A stretch of DNA of 5,478 nt, taken from Victivallales bacterium (GTDB taxonomy: Bacteria; Verrucomicrobiota; Lentisphaeria; Victivallales; JAUVCU01). Location: contig JAOZMT010000185.1 of NCBI GenBank assembly GCA_029934175.1, positions 1 through 5,478 of the forward strand, read 5' to 3'. A program made the position numbers and the translations under genes. The notes below the pieces were generated by a model. That model saw only the letters and a program-made list of their open reading frames with translations. It ran no database searches and had not been told where the DNA came from. How positions within the stretch are numbered: position 1 is the first letter of the stretch; each line of letters starts with the position of its first letter. Shown one piece after another: positions 1 through 5,235 of the stretch.

Positions 1-4
1 AAAT

Positions 5-18
5 TGCATAAGTCGCAA
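5..18 (-). repeat. TTGCGANNTRTGCA motif copy, downstream of def
   Basis: The minus strand reads TTGCGACTTATGCA, an exact match to the degenerate motif found ten times in this window. It lies 14 bp past the def stop and is the only copy I see outside a coding region. The outer TTGC/GCAA arms could form only a weak hairpin. Confidence 0.6.
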
Positions 19-32
19 AGACTATTTTCAAC

Positions 33-629
33 CTATTTAAAAAATCTTAGAAACTTTGATTTTTTATTATTTCGCTTTAGTTTCTTTAATTTTTTTGCGA
101 TCTGTGCAGCATCTTCTTCATTCATTTTATCAACATATAAAATTCCATTTAAATGGTCACATTCGTGTTGTAACGCTCTGCTTAGTAATCCAGTTGCTTC
201 AAGTGTTATGTTTTCTCCACTTAAAAGTTGTGCTGTAAAAACTATTTTTTCAGGGCGTGTCACATTACCATATACTTCGTAAATACTCAAACATCCCTCT
301 TCTTTAGTTTTACATTCTTCGGATGAACTTATTATGCTTGGATTAATAAATGTAACAGGCATTTGTTTTAAAAGAGAAACTTCATCAGGCTTTAAATTAT
401 CATAAAATTTATCATCATCAACCATAATTCCTAAAACAAACATTTGTAAACTTTTACTTACCTGTGGTGCAGCTAAGCCTATACCATCAAAAGCAAACAT
501 TGTTTCTATCATTTTTCCTGATAAAGTTATAATTTCTTCATTAATCTCTTTTATAGGCTCTGCTATTTGTGTTAAAACGGCAGCTCCATATCCTGCAATA
601 TCCAATACTTTTTTATTTTTTTTAAACAT
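33..629 (-). CDS. def: Peptide deformylase
   Basis: This metalloenzyme removes the N-formyl group from the initiator methionine of nascent proteins in the cytoplasm, next to the ribosome exit. All three family motifs are visible: GIGLAAPQV at residues 49-57, EGCLS at 111-115 and HECDH at 155-159. C113, H155 and H159 would be the metal ligands and E156 the catalytic acid/base. At 198 residues it is a little longer than most bacterial members, owing to an acidic insertion around residues 70-88 and a lysine-rich tail after about 178. The ATG start is supported by AAAGGA (635-640) with a 5-base spacer. The gene lies 9 bp after the lipoprotein stop, and its ribosome-binding site overlaps that stop codon, so it is probably cotranscribed and translationally coupled as the last gene of the run. 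No fmt is present in the window. The stop is TAG. Confidence 0.97.
   Translation of the reverse strand: MFKKNKKVLDIAGYGAAVLTQIAEPIKEINEEIITLSGKMIETMFAFDGIGLAAPQVSKSLQMFVLGIMVDDDKFYDNLKPDEVSLLKQMPVTFINPSIISSSEECKTKEEGCLSIYEVYGNVTRPEKIVFTAQLLSGENITLEATGLLSRALQHECDHLNGILYVDKMNEEDAAQIAKKLKKLKRNNKKSKFLRFFK
95..108 (+). repeat. TTGCGANNTGTGCA motif copy in def
   Basis: TTGCGATCTGTGCA on the plus strand, exact. On the coding strand it specifies A-Q-I-A in the C-terminal helix of peptide deformylase. Confidence 0.75.
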
Positions 630-638
630 TTTATTCCT

Positions 639-2783
639 TTAATTAAGTTTTATTTTTACAATTCTAGAAACAGCTAATTTAACAACTGTAACTTCAATTT
701 CTTTTTTATCTTTAATATTTAATTTAAAGTCTTCAATAGAATTAATTTGATTTCCATCAATGTGAGTGATAAGTTCATAGGGCTTTATTCCTCCAATTGA
801 TGCTTTACTTCCTAGATCTATTTTGGTTATTAATACTCCTAAATTACTATCTTGTCGCTTATAATATCTTTTAACTTCAAAAGTTATATCTTTAACCGTA
901 ATACCTAATGGTTTACTTTCATATTTATCAGATATTTGAAAGTGTAAAGGTGCTTTTTTAACAATAAATTCTTTTGATATAACTTCGCCTTGTCTAAATA
1001 ATTCTAAACGAAATTTATTCCCCCAACCTATACTTTTTAAAATCTTATTGAAGGTATTTTCAACGGGAGTCCAAGGGATTGGTAAACGAGTATAATATTG
1101 TTCAGGTATCTTATCTAGTTTATCCCATGGAAAAGCCATCCTATTTTCTTTAAGCTCAATTTTTATTTTTTCTTTAGTGGCATTGGGATAAATATTTAAA
1201 ATAATATCACCAGGGGCAATTTCATATTTACTTGCATCAGAGTCTTCATACACAAAAGTTACTAATCCACCGTATCCTCCATTATCAGACAACTTAGAAG
1301 CACCATTGGCTTTTGCGAGTTGTGCAGTTAGTGGTTGCAATTCAACACCTAGCCACGCCATTTGATTTTCTGCTTTTTCCGAAAGTGGGACATTTGCTGT
1401 ATCAATATTATCTGATACCTTTTTTGTAAAGAGTGGCAATAAATAAGATGAAGGCAGTAGTTTATATTTTTTATCAGCTCTCCAATAACTTTTGCGTTCT
1501 TTAACTTTTCTAATATTAACAGGCATCGCTATTAACTCTCCTATTTTGTTGAATAAGAAAGTATCATTAGTTTTTCTGCGGATATTAGGTATAGAACAAT
1601 TGTCAATACTTTGTTTATAAAAAGGAATCCACGAGTTTAAGGCAATATATTCTATTTTTTTTTGTGATAATTTAACATCAACAGTAAATACTGGTTCATC
1701 TCGATATGATTTTATATTCTCTTTTGAGAATTTTGTAATATATTCTTTTTTGACTTTTTCTGGTATTTCAATAATAAAAGCTCCTATTTTTTTCAATGAC
1801 TTTTTGAATTTCCCAGTAAAATAGTTATCGTATCCTTTTATCTCAACTGTTATTTTTTCAAGTCTAGCTGTAGTTTCATTGTCCAAAGAAGCCAGAACTA
1901 AAATTTTATTTTCTTCATAAATAACGCCATGAGTGTCTAATTCAGTTATGACTTTATCGTCACGATAAGAATATCTATCATACTTTGATTTTTTTTCTTT
2001 TTTTCTAAATTTCAGAGATACTTTACAAATTGTTTTAGCATTTTTATTTATCTTTTCTAATTTTTTATTAAAGTTATTTACATCAATAAAGTTCCAATTT
2101 TTAGGACTTTGTAACCATTCAGAATTTGCTAAATTTTCTTTCCGCATTGTTATCGTTATAGGATTATAATTGTCATCGAGTATAATGCTATTAGGAATTG
2201 CTACTGCATAATTCGCATCGAAATCTGGCATATAAGTTACATTATCTTGCGAAGTGTGCGAAGTTTTAACCCTCCAAAGCCCATCATCTATAGAGTATGA
2301 AGTATTGAAAGCTATCGAGTCAGCATTACCATTAAATATTAATGGTTTTGCTAATTTAAAGCCTGTATTTAAAGTTAATTCAATAGCACTTTTGTCTAAA
2401 GCATATCCACTAATTTTAGCAAACTGAAGTTCTTTCCCGCTAAGAACAATAATTTTGCTAATAAACTTATTATCAATTTCCAGATCAGCCGATATGACTT
2501 TATTACTGCCAACTAAAAAACCAGGGACTTCTATAGGTATTTTTGATGCAATTTTCTTTGAAGCATCGTCCCCATGAAATTTATTACAATTACCGCATCT
2601 ATAGCCTGCAATATCAGGTTCTTTGCCGTCTGAAAATTTCAAATAATAGTGTATTTTTACAAAAGATTTTGAAAATTCTTTTGATATTTTTTTATTTGAT
2701 TTCTTCCCAAAACTATTACATCCAGTAAATAACAAAATACTGAACACTGCTCCTACAATAACTAAATAGTTGACCTTTTTCAT
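639..2783 (-). CDS. Lipoprotein with degenerate trypsin-like regions and two C-terminal PDZ domains
   Basis: Residues 1-22 are a signal peptide ending in the lipobox LFTGC, so C22 should be lipidated and the protein membrane-anchored on the periplasmic side. A CxxC pair follows (C63, C66, in RCGNCNKFHG). Residues about 85-140 follow the layout of an HtrA N-terminal barrel (GFLVGSNKVISADLEID, then SAIELTL), but the WHVV histidine is absent. A second degenerate copy may span about 255-425. Its end, FLFNKIGELIAMPV (409-422), matches the stretch after the catalytic serine in HtrA, and the serine position of GNSGGP aligns with N406. A PDZ domain with a long insertion occupies about 475-605 (AWLGVEL, APGDIIL), and a second lies at about 624-714 (PLGITV, GGIKPYELITHIDG). 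I infer a non-catalytic scaffold or peptide-binding lipoprotein. The start overlaps the upstream stop as ATGA and has no clear Shine-Dalgarno, which suggests coupling. The pseudo-protease reading rests on hand alignment. Confidence 0.85.
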   Translation of the reverse strand: MKKVNYLVIVGAVFSILLFTGCNSFGKKSNKKISKEFSKSFVKIHYYLKFSDGKEPDIAGYRCGNCNKFHGDDASKKIASKIPIEVPGFLVGSNKVISADLEIDNKFISKIIVLSGKELQFAKISGYALDKSAIELTLNTGFKLAKPLIFNGNADSIAFNTSYSIDDGLWRVKTSHTSQDNVTYMPDFDANYAVAIPNSIILDDNYNPITITMRKENLANSEWLQSPKNWNFIDVNNFNKKLEKINKNAKTICKVSLKFRKKEKKSKYDRYSYRDDKVITELDTHGVIYEENKILVLASLDNETTARLEKITVEIKGYDNYFTGKFKKSLKKIGAFIIEIPEKVKKEYITKFSKENIKSYRDEPVFTVDVKLSQKKIEYIALNSWIPFYKQSIDNCSIPNIRRKTNDTFLFNKIGELIAMPVNIRKVKERKSYWRADKKYKLLPSSYLLPLFTKKVSDNIDTANVPLSEKAENQMAWLGVELQPLTAQLAKANGASKLSDNGGYGGLVTFVYEDSDASKYEIAPGDIILNIYPNATKEKIKIELKENRMAFPWDKLDKIPEQYYTRLPIPWTPVENTFNKILKSIGWGNKFRLELFRQGEVISKEFIVKKAPLHFQISDKYESKPLGITVKDITFEVKRYYKRQDSNLGVLITKIDLGSKASIGGIKPYELITHIDGNQINSIEDFKLNIKDKKEIEVTVVKLAVSRIVKIKLN
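1313..1326 (+). repeat. TTGCGANNTGTGCA motif copy in the PDZ lipoprotein
   Basis: TTGCGAGTTGTGCA on the plus strand, exact. On the coding strand it specifies A-Q-L-A in the first PDZ domain. Confidence 0.75.
2205..2260. repeat. Inverted pair of motif copies in the PDZ lipoprotein
   Basis: 2205-2218 on the minus strand reads ATGCGAATTATGCA (one mismatch to TTGCGANNTRTGCA), and 2247-2260 on the plus strand reads TTGCGAAGTGTGCG (one mismatch, last base). The two face opposite ways, 42 bp apart. The second is also an internal tandem, with TGCGAAG repeated at an 8-bp step. Confidence 0.5.
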
Positions 2784-3193
2784 TTTTTAGATGTTGCGAT
2801 TTGTGCAAATTTATATGTTTTATTTGGAGTCTTTTCAAGTTGTAAAAGAGCAATGCCTGTATCTTTATCAGTTCCAATTATAGTTGCTTTAAGAGCAGTG
2901 CCATCGTAGAGTAAACATCTTATGTTTTTTGAATTTTCAACGACATGCCAATTTGTTAAAACTTCACCATTTTTGGATATTACAACTCCGCTGCCTGAAG
3001 CTGAAATCATTGTTTTTTTTCCACTTTTAAAATTTTCACTAATTACTTTTATAAAAACAACAGCAGGGAAAATTTTTTCTTTTGCATATTTAATTTCTTT
3101 TTGAAATTCAGAATTTGCACACTTCGCAAATGGCTGAATACATATTATTGCACATATCGCAAAAAGATAATTTATTTTCATTATTTTTTGCAT
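2780..3193 (-). CDS. HtrA-like N-terminal half-barrel, exported, probably non-catalytic
   Basis: From the ATG at 3193 this is 137 residues: an N-terminal signal peptide (hydrophobic core about residues 9-20, likely cleavage near 23-26), then the first beta-barrel of a trypsin-fold HtrA protein. GSGVVISKNGEVLTNWHVV (residues 67-85) is the classic oxyanion/His segment and carries H83. In HtrA the catalytic Asp sits in a DIALL-type motif; here the motif reads GIALLQL, so the aligned residue is G113, with D111 two residues upstream. The protein stops at the junction between the two barrels, so the serine-bearing half (GNSGGP) is missing altogether. The stop overlaps the lipoprotein start (ATGA). 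No start has a good ribosome-binding site: ATG 3193 lies 2 bp after the yjbQ stop, ATG 3181 would keep an intact signal peptide, and a TTG at 3202 is also possible. I infer a partner of the lipoprotein rather than an independent protease. Confidence 0.8.
   Translation of the reverse strand: MQKIMKINYLFAICAIICIQPFAKCANSEFQKEIKYAKEKIFPAVVFIKVISENFKSGKKTMISASGSGVVISKNGEVLTNWHVVENSKNIRCLLYDGTALKATIIGTDKDTGIALLQLEKTPNKTYKFAQIATSKK
2794..2807 (+). repeat. TTGCGANNTGTGCA motif copy at the 3' end of the HtrA-like gene
   Basis: TTGCGATTTGTGCA on the plus strand, exact. The coding strand specifies A-Q-I-A six residues before the C-terminus, just upstream of the ATGA junction with the lipoprotein gene. 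Confidence 0.75.
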
Positions 3194-3202
3194 AATTAGC
3201 AA
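3116..3202 (-). repeat. Cluster of three same-direction motif copies over the HtrA-like signal peptide
   Basis: Minus-strand copies are TTGCGAAGTGTGCA (3116-3129, exact), TTGCGATATGTGCA (3149-3162, exact) and TTGCTAATTATGCA (3189-3202, one mismatch, R=A). Their steps are 33 and 40 bp. The first two encode F-A-x-C-A in the signal peptide; the third spans the yjbQ stop and the start of the HtrA-like gene. Confidence 0.7.
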
Positions 3203-3594
3203 TTTTCTTTTATAAACTGAACTAAAACAGAACGATCTCTAGGACCATCAAACTCACAAAAATAAATACTTTGCCATATTCCTAAAGATAATTTAGAATT
3301 TTCAATAGGAACAATTTCAGAAAAGCCCATTAATGAACTTTTAATATGAGAATCACTATTCCCTTCAAAATGATGAAAATAATCTTGGTTTTTAGGAATT
3401 AATTTATTTAAATGTTTATTAATATCTAGTAAAACATCAGGATCTGCATTTTCATTGATTGTTAATGCTCCAGTTGTATGCGTAGAAAATAAATAACAAA
3501 TACCTGTAAAATTACTAGGGATTAACTTTTCAATATCTTTTGTTATATCTACAAAATCATTCCTTTTACTTGTTCTTATTTTGAGTTTTTTCAT
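3196..3594 (-). CDS. yjbQ: YjbQ/UPF0047 family protein (secondary thiamine-phosphate synthase type)
   Basis: The 132-residue protein matches the whole YjbQ (UPF0047) family in length and motifs: HTTGALTINEN (residues 39-49), DPDV (51-54), HFEGNSDSHIK (75-85), LGIWQSIYFCEFDGPR (104-119). The conserved H39, H75, H83, E48, E77 and D116 would line the active site. The family is annotated from E. coli YjbQ as having a weak, secondary thiamine-phosphate synthase activity; its main physiological role is not settled. It is a soluble cytoplasmic protein with no signal peptide. The ATG start is well supported by AAGGAG (3599-3604) with a 4-base spacer. It is the first gene of the minus-strand run, about 25 nt downstream of the predicted transcription start, and the HtrA-like gene follows immediately. 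Nothing in the neighbours points to thiamine metabolism. Confidence 0.95.
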   Translation of the reverse strand: MKKLKIRTSKRNDFVDITKDIEKLIPSNFTGICYLFSTHTTGALTINENADPDVLLDINKHLNKLIPKNQDYFHHFEGNSDSHIKSSLMGFSEIVPIENSKLSLGIWQSIYFCEFDGPRDRSVLVQFIKENC

Positions 3595-3625
3595 ATTTCT
3601 CCTTTTTATTTTTTTAGATTATAAT

Positions 3626-3654
3626 AATATAATGCATAACGAACCTAATTGCAA
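3626..3654 (-). promoter_or_regulatory. Promoter of the yjbQ-to-def run
   Basis: On the minus strand a -35 box TTGCAA (3649-3654) and a -10 box TATATT (3626-3631) are separated by exactly 17 bases, a good sigma-70-type arrangement. A second TATAAT lies just downstream within the same AT-rich stretch. Transcription would start near 3619, giving a leader of about 25 nt before the yjbQ ATG. AT-rich sequence throws up such matches easily, so this is a prediction. Confidence 0.55.
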
Positions 3655-3683
3655 GTAAAAAAAAATCAAATCTCTATTTTCAA

Positions 3684-3696
3684 TGATAATTTATCA
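3684..3696. promoter_or_regulatory. Short perfect palindrome between divergent promoters
   Basis: TGATAATTTATCA is a 13-base perfect dyad (6+1+6) midway between the yjbQ and asd promoters. It could be an operator for either gene, but a palindrome of A/T-dominated sequence may be chance. Confidence 0.2.
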
Positions 3697-3726
3697 ATTT
3701 TATCTTTATTTAACTATATAAATATC

Positions 3727-3754
3727 TTGAAATTTTAAATAAGTGTGCTATCTT
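3727..3754 (+). promoter_or_regulatory. Promoter of asd (extended -10)
   Basis: TTGAAA (3727-3732) serves as the -35 box and TATCTT (3749-3754) as the -10 box, with a 16-base spacer and a TGC immediately upstream of the -10 (extended -10). Transcription would start near 3761, leaving a leader of about 40 nt, too short for a lysine riboswitch. The dyad GCTAT-CTTT-ATAGC (3747-3760) overlaps the -10 box and could be an operator. A TATAAT at 3762-3767 is an alternative -10 without a matching -35. Confidence 0.5.
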
Positions 3755-3800
3755 TATAGCTTATAATTAAACAAAATTTAAACAAAAATAGGATGAAGAA

Positions 3801-4811
3801 ATGAGTAAATTATACAATGTTGCTATTGCTGGAGCTACTGGTGCTGTAGGTATCGAAATGATTAAAACTTTGGAGAATAGAAAATTCCCAATTAAAAACT
3901 TAACTCTTTTAGCATCTTCTCGTTCTGCTGGTAAAAAATTAAGTTATAATGGAGAAAATATCACAATAAAAGAATTAACAAAAGATTCTTTTGAAGGAAT
4001 TGATATTGCTTTATTTAGTGCAGGTGGAAGCATTTCTGAAGAATTTGCACAGTTCGCAGTTAAAGAAGGTGCTATTGTTATAGATAATTCTAGTGCTTTT
4101 AGGATGGATAAAGATGTGCCTCTTGTAGTGCCTGAAGTGAATCCAGAAGATGCATTTAAGCATAATGGTATCATTGCAAATCCTAATTGTTCAACAATAA
4201 TAATGTTAGTTGCCGTTGCTCCTTTGCATAAAGCAAAAAACTTAAAAAGGTTAGTTGCATCAACATATCAAGCTACAAGTGGAGCTGGAGCTACTGGAAT
4301 GCAAGAACTTGAAGATCAAACAAAACAAATCCTTGATGGAGATGATATAAACCCTCAAGCTTTTGCACATAGAATTGCATTTAACTTAATCCCACATATA
4401 GATGTTTTTAAAGATAATGGTTATACTAAAGAAGAGATGAAAATGACTCATGAAACTAGAAAAATGTTACATCATCCAGATTTAAAAGTATCATGTACTT
4501 GCGTCCGAGTTCCTGTTATGCGAGCACATTCAGAATCATTGAATTTGGAATTTTTAGAAGATATTACTCCAGCTGAAGCTAGAGAAATATTGAATAATGC
4601 TAAAGGAGTTATTGTTGTGGATAATCCTGAAGCAAAACAATATCCAATGCCTGTAGATGCTGCTGGAAAAGATGATGTTTTAGTTGGTAGAATCAGGCAA
4701 GATGATTCAAGAGATGATAAAAAAGGATTAGACATTTTTGTAAGTGGCGACCAAATCTTAAAAGGTGCAGCACTAAATGCAGTTCAAATAGCTGAATTAT
4801 TAGTAAAATAG
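3801..4811 (+). CDS. asd: Aspartate-semialdehyde dehydrogenase
   Basis: This enzyme reduces L-4-aspartyl phosphate with NADPH to L-aspartate 4-semialdehyde, the branch point to lysine/diaminopimelate, methionine and threonine; it acts in the cytoplasm as a dimer or tetramer. The N-terminal Rossmann motif GATGAVG is at residues 11-17, followed by SSRSAGKKL (39-47), DNSSAFRMD (95-103) and VPEVNPE (110-116). The catalytic cysteine is C130 in NPNCST. Q157 (YQATSGAG), R236 (VRVPV) and H243 (RAHSES) occupy the positions of E. coli Q162, R267 and H274, with the same 7-residue R-to-H spacing. At 336 residues it is full length and of the shorter branch common in Gram-positives and many other phyla. 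AGGA (3790-3793) is 7 bases before the ATG. It is transcribed divergently from the yjbQ run and appears to be a single-gene unit in this window; no terminator is obvious immediately after its TAG stop. Confidence 0.98.
   Translation: MSKLYNVAIAGATGAVGIEMIKTLENRKFPIKNLTLLASSRSAGKKLSYNGENITIKELTKDSFEGIDIALFSAGGSISEEFAQFAVKEGAIVIDNSSAFRMDKDVPLVVPEVNPEDAFKHNGIIANPNCSTIIMLVAVAPLHKAKNLKRLVASTYQATSGAGATGMQELEDQTKQILDGDDINPQAFAHRIAFNLIPHIDVFKDNGYTKEEMKMTHETRKMLHHPDLKVSCTCVRVPVMRAHSESLNLEFLEDITPAEAREILNNAKGVIVVDNPEAKQYPMPVDAAGKDDVLVGRIRQDDSRDDKKGLDIFVSGDQILKGAALNAVQIAELLVK
4046..4059 (-). repeat. TTGCGANNTGTGCA motif copy in asd
   Basis: The minus strand reads CTGCGAACTGTGCA, with one mismatch at the first base. 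On the coding (plus) strand it gives A-Q-F-A at residues 83-86 of Asd. Confidence 0.6.
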
Positions 4812-4900
4812 TCACAACCTTTTAATATATCTAAATACTAACATTTCGTGATTCAATTTTAGAGAAAACAAGCAATAAAACTTGCGAAGCAAAAAGTAAC

Positions 4901-4917
4901 GCAGACATCTTGTCTGC
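4901..4917. repeat. Triloop palindrome GCAGACA-TCT-TGTCTGC
   Basis: A perfect 7-bp stem with a 3-base loop. Its exact reverse complement is at 5040-5056, and it shares its plan with the hairpin at 4925-4943. Confidence 0.85.
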
Positions 4918-4924
4918 ACAGTTC

Positions 4925-4943
4925 AGCAGGCATCCTGCCTGCT
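4925..4943. repeat. Triloop palindrome AGCAGGCA-TCC-TGCCTGCT
   Basis: A perfect 8-bp stem with loop TCC. Compared with the palindrome at 4901-4917 it differs by A-to-G in one arm, a compensating T-to-C in the other and one loop base, so the pairing is preserved. Confidence 0.85.
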
Positions 4944-4972
4944 ATGCGTCGTTTGCGTAGCAAACAAGCATA
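4943..4972. repeat. Two-step hairpin with GTA triloop
   Basis: The inner stem is GTTTGC (4951-4956) with GCAAAC (4960-4965) around loop GTA. The outer stem is TATGC (4943-4947) with GCATA (4968-4972), separated by a small 3x2 internal loop. A T-run follows at 4982-4987, so weak terminator activity for asd is conceivable, but the spacing of about 10 nt from the stem argues against a standard intrinsic terminator. Confidence 0.6.
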
Positions 4973-5038
4973 AAGACTTAATTTTTTGCTTACAACTAAA
5001 AACCCTTTTTTGCTTCGCGATTTTTTGTATTTCCCACA

Positions 5039-5057
5039 GGCAGACAAGATGTCTGCC
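5039..5057. repeat. Triloop palindrome GGCAGACA-AGA-TGTCTGCC
   Basis: A perfect 8-bp stem with loop AGA. The inner 17 bases are the exact reverse complement of 4901-4917, so the two copies are in inverted orientation about 140 bp apart. Confidence 0.85.
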
Positions 5058-5103
5058 AGACTCTAAGCACACGAGTCACGGATTTTATTATGAGACCATT
5101 TTA

Positions 5104-5146
5104 GGATTATCGGATTTTTTTCCATTAATCCAAAATCCAATAATCC
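5104..5146. repeat. Long imperfect inverted repeat built from GGATT units
   Basis: GGATTATCGGATTTT (5104-5118) pairs with AAAATCCAATAATCC (5132-5146) at 14 of 15 positions, with one C-A mismatch and a 13-base loop. On the minus strand the sequence reads as tandem GGATT-type units (GGATTATT, GGATTTT, GGATTAAT), including the loop. There is no T-run directly after the stem, so I do not call it a terminator. Confidence 0.7.
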
Positions 5147-5187
5147 ATGAGAATAATTCCGTAGGGATGAAGTAACCGTAGCCCAGT

Positions 5188-5210
5188 GCGAAGCTCTATG
5201 CTCTCAGCAT
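5188..5210. repeat. GCGAAGC followed by TATGCT-CTC-AGCAT hairpin
   Basis: GCGAAGC (5188-5194) can form a 2-bp GAA mini-hairpin. ATGCT (5198-5202) pairs with AGCAT (5206-5210) around loop CTC. The surrounding 5159-5195 is richer in G+C than its flanks. Confidence 0.45.
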
Positions 5211-5235
5211 GTATATGAAAGCTAAATATAAAAAA

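Larger units (their letters stand above)
4847..5080. mobile_element. Possible MITE-like composite palindromic element
   Basis: A stretch of about 234 bp with no credible gene, bounded by imperfect inverted ends (CGTGATTC at 4847-4854, GAGTCACG at 5073-5080; 7 of 8 pair). Inside, CTTGCGAAGCAAAAAG (4881-4896) is nearly complementary to CTTTTTTGCTTCGCGA (5005-5020), and GCAGACATCTTGTCTGC (4901-4917) recurs inverted at 5040-5056. Two further hairpins lie between them. There is also an imperfect direct repeat, CAAGCAATAAAACTT (4869-4883) versus CAAGCATAAAGACTT (4965-4979). The G+C of the palindromes is clearly above the neighbouring sequence. I see no transposase and no clear target-site duplication, so mobility is inference; it may instead be several independent repeats laid side by side. 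Confidence 0.4.

Noticed and set aside
4..282. Plus-strand reading frame opposite def
   Set aside because: It is antisense to a gene with all its catalytic motifs; the frame is open by chance in AT-rich sequence.
2770..2830. A frameshift splitting one HtrA gene into the two minus-strand genes
   Set aside because: The lipoprotein begins with its own signal peptide and lipobox directly at the ATGA junction, and no remnant of a serine half-barrel is visible in the other frames.
3761..3800. Lysine riboswitch in the asd leader
   Set aside because: The predicted leader is only about 40 nt, far shorter than an L-box.
3944..4735. Minus-strand reading frames opposite asd
   Set aside because: They are shadows of asd, which has a complete active site in the plus frame.
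4812..4870. Intrinsic terminator directly after asd
   Set aside because: No stable stem followed by a T-run in this stretch; the first hairpins come about 90 bp later and lack adjacent T-runs.
4859..5047. A 62-codon minus-strand reading frame downstream of asd
   Set aside because: It runs straight through the palindromic repeats, its residues come from those repeats, and it has no protein-like composition or family motif.
4901..5057. CRISPR array
   Set aside because: The repeats are short palindromes of unequal spacing and mixed orientation, without regular spacers or cas genes.
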